This document shows, piece by piece, positions 63,291-64,000 of a stretch of DNA of 64,000 nt. A program made the position numbers and the translations under genes. The stretch comes from Gordius sp. MW1 (lineage: Eukaryota > Nematomorpha > Gordioida > Gordea > Gordiidae), in NCBI GenBank assembly GCA_964036665.1, contig OZ038526.1, positions 37,138,001-37,202,000 of the forward strand, in the 5' to 3' direction. A model generated the notes under the pieces. The model searched no databases and was not told the DNA's origin. It saw only the letters and a list, made by a program, of their open reading frames with translations. Position 1 is the first letter of the stretch. Each line of letters begins with the position of its first letter.

Positions 63291-64000
63291 GGGCGTTTAT
63301 GTAATTTATCCAAAAATATGCTTCTAAAATGCATGGGCCTAGCCGACCATCTCCTGAATAATTAATTTCTTAATAATTGATATTGTTTGTTTATCTGTGT
63401 ATAATAGTGTGATAGAATAAATAAAAGGGATCTTTTTTGAAATATTTATGATTGTAACTTAGCCCTAAATATAGATGGCAACCCAAATAAAATTGGCTAT
63501 TTTATATTAAAAACATGAGGATTCTTATATTTATTGAAAATATTTTTACATTTTAAACGGATTAACTATTTGCGTTCCTTTCGTAATTTTGATTAATTTT
63601 AAATTTTTTTAGATTATATATTTAAAAATTGGAAAGTATTAAAATTCACCCTAAGTTTACTTTATTTGAGATGTAGAAATTTAATACTTGTGGTTGTGGA
63701 AAAAAACATTTTTCAATAAATTTCTTCATTCAGAAAATTTAAAAAATTGAATTGATTCTTTCCCCCCTTAGATTTTATTAAGCAACAACATTAAATAAAA
63801 GCGCTATCGTGCATTGCAAGAATTGTACCCACCCACGCACGCACCGCACGCACCCCTTCCCTGATTCCATTTTGCCCCTCCCTAAATCATGAAGTTTCGT
63901 GTCATCGCAAGCACAGTATTTATTGGTTTTTTCCTCCTCACTTTCTAATATAATAATTCTAGCAGAGAGGGAAATCAATGGGAAAAGTCAATTCTTAAAA
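63291..64000. other. Non-coding DNA
   Basis: AT-rich, with CACG-rich simple sequence (ACCCACCCACGCACGCACCG, 63,828-63,847). The minus-strand frame 63,778-63,978 crosses it and is not convincing. Confidence 0.45.

Overview
This is an AT-rich piece of a eukaryotic, almost certainly invertebrate animal, genome, and nearly all recognisable sequence in it is transposable-element material. The families support an animal origin: Ty3/gypsy elements of the CsRn1 and Mag-like types, a BEL/Pao element, RTE-like LINEs, a LINE-like element with a C-terminal endonuclease-like segment, several hAT-type DNA transposons with 8-bp target duplications, a Mutator-like transposase with a SWIM finger, a Helitron Rep fragment and tRNA-derived SINE-like units. 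The lineage cannot be fixed further from this window. There is no operon, no bacterial-style gene, no rRNA and no CRISPR array.

Layout. 0-2.1 kb: AT-rich DNA with a hAT-like repeat end and a G/C-tract MITE. 2.1-7.8 kb: an RTE-like LINE interrupted by a 1.42-kb hAT relic, followed head-to-tail by a second decayed copy. 8.1-9.1 kb: a gypsy RNase H/integrase relic (minus strand). 9.5-9.8 kb: the 3' end of the endonuclease-type LINE. 11.5-11.8 kb: a 108-codon acidic open frame, one of two candidate cellular genes. 12.2-12.8 kb: a hAT element with perfect ends that encodes only a BED zinc finger. 13.2-22.1 kb: a composite in which a BEL/Pao element carrying a foreign Arg/Ser/Asp-rich coding segment lies between two copies of one genomic block, the second split by a young CsRn1-type LTR retrotransposon (16,988-21,716). 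23.3-27.4 kb: a complete but broken Mag-like LTR retrotransposon.

28.0-28.5 kb: a Helitron Rep relic. 30.0-30.4 kb: a possible 3' end of a cellular membrane-protein gene with very short introns. 32.1-36.8 kb: foldback DNA with a nested Mutator-type MITE, a dispersed repeat, and a minus-strand LINE. 37.4-41.2 kb: a third gypsy relic. 41.2-46.9 kb: non-coding DNA with diverged tandem repeats. 46.9-49.6 kb: the longest copy of the endonuclease-type LINE, with a poly(A) tail. 53.3-58.2 kb: a gypsy relic whose RT, RNase H and integrase pieces are separated by other insertions, including a Mutator-like transposase. 58.9-60.3 kb: a second copy of the 1.42-kb hAT. 62.1-63.3 kb: a tandem array with tRNA-like units.

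Nothing here looks like a working multi-gene pathway. The elements interact by nesting, which gives relative ages: the RTE LINE predates the hAT inside it, the duplicated block at 13-22 kb predates the CsRn1 element, and the gypsy relic at 53-58 kb appears to predate the Mutator-like insertion. Almost every coding segment carries stops or frameshifts. The least damaged are the CsRn1 gag-protease frame, the BED-finger frame, the BEL chimeric frame and the acidic 108-codon frame.
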